NCBI GenBank assembly: GCA_900538885.1
Contig: UQAI01000036.1
Coordinates: 1 to 14,644, forward strand
Origin: an uncultured Mollicutes bacterium
GTDB lineage: Bacteria; Bacillota_I; Bacilli_A; ML615J-28; CAG-313
DNA length: 14,644 nucleotides
Reading direction: 5' to 3'
Position numbers and translations under genes: made by a program. Under the pieces are notes generated by a model that had not been told where the DNA came from, ran no database searches, and worked only from the letters and a program-made list of their open reading frames with translations. Below, piece after piece: positions 14,452-14,644 of the stretch (position 1 is the first letter of the stretch; each line of letters begins with the position of its first letter).

Positions 14452-14510
14452 AGAGCGTTTGAAATGAAAAAAGACAGTTAATTATCAATTTGATTTTTTT
14501 AAAAAGGGCC
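14452..14510 (+). repeat. Dispersed intergenic repeat, copy B
   Basis: Begins AGAGCGTTTGAAAT (14452-14465), identical to 3241-3254, and carries TAATTATCAATTT (14479-14491), identical to the minus strand of copy A at the same offset within one base. The right arm (TTTTTTTAAAAAGGGCC) is diverged, so the hairpin of copy C is not kept. It starts 8 bases after the stop of the PHP gene, mirroring copy C. Confidence 0.6.
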
Positions 14511-14529
14511 AAGTAACACAAGCATACAC

Positions 14530-14558
14530 AATCTAGGATTTTTCTCCTAGATTTTTTT
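14530..14558 (+). terminator. Rho-independent terminator after the PHP gene
   Basis: AATCTAGGA (14530-14538) pairs perfectly with TCCTAGATT (14545-14553) around TTTTTC, followed by T through 14558. It is the first convincing terminator after the Fic-like/PHP pair. With A-rich sequence also present upstream it might work for a convergent transcript, but no gene to the right is visible. Confidence 0.8.
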
Positions 14559-14644
14559 ATTATTAAAATTTAAATTTAACCTAACCAAATTAAATACAAT
14601 TTGAATAATTATTAATAAAATTAGTCAATTATACGGAAAGATGA

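Noticed and set aside
14559..14644. Start of a further gene at the right edge (GGAAAG then ATGA at 14641)
   Set aside because: The purine-rich stretch touches the ATG, no promoter with sound spacing is visible and only four bases of a frame exist.
1..14644. CRISPR arrays, tRNA/rRNA genes, insertion sequences, phage or defence genes
   Set aside because: None were seen by eye on either strand: no regularly spaced repeats, no tRNA-like TTCGAAT/CCA patterns and no transposase or integrase motifs.

Overview
This window reads as the chromosome of an AT-rich, low-GC Gram-positive bacterium of the Bacilli side of Bacillota (Firmicutes). The sequence support is: ribosomal protein L27 with the Firmicutes-type N-terminal extension next to its processing protease Prp; strong AGGAGG-type ribosome binding sites; a probable L21-type mRNA leader; a MutL with the endonuclease motif; and spore-maturation genes in the Bacillus subtilis order dacB-spmA-spmB-rluB. 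All 15 genes lie on the + strand. Tryptophan is TGG throughout, so the code is the standard bacterial one, although TGA is used as a stop only once. The exact genus cannot be told from the sequence alone.

Layout. (1) Positions 1-297 hold no supported gene. They contain one copy of a dispersed repeat, a TTGCAA/TATAAT promoter and a probable L21 leader. (2) 298-2588: rplU, prp, rpmA, a terminator, then obgE (ribosome synthesis and assembly), with an ECF transporter S component directly after obgE. A large hairpin terminator, itself a copy of the repeat, closes this block. (3) 3357-8648: mutS, mutL and miaA, with overlapping or nearly touching ends, closed by a terminator. This is DNA mismatch repair plus tRNA A37 prenylation. 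(4) 8715-10715: a short D-alanyl-D-alanine carboxypeptidase (dacB-like), spmA and spmB, overlapping by 8 and 4 nt. This is a cortex/spore maturation unit. (5) 10832-12507: rluB (23S rRNA pseudouridine synthase) and a PAP2-family membrane phosphatase overlapping by 1 nt, behind a very good promoter and closed by a GCAA-loop terminator. (6) 12583-14443: a two-gene unit of a Fic-fold protein with a winged-helix C-terminus and a PHP-family phosphoesterase.

The two most unusual items are as follows. First, the Fic-like protein at 12583-13650 keeps the frame of the Fic motif but has lost nearly all catalytic residues (KPYSDHNEL in place of HPFxxGNGR) and also the inhibitory glutamate. It is probably a Fic pseudoenzyme turned into a DNA-binding regulator, translationally overlapping a HisJ-like PHP hydrolase with no histidine genes nearby. 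Second, a roughly 55-bp intergenic repeat is present in three diverged copies (78-133 inverted, 3241-3294, 14452-14510), one of which forms a working-looking terminator. The rest of the window is well-known housekeeping content.
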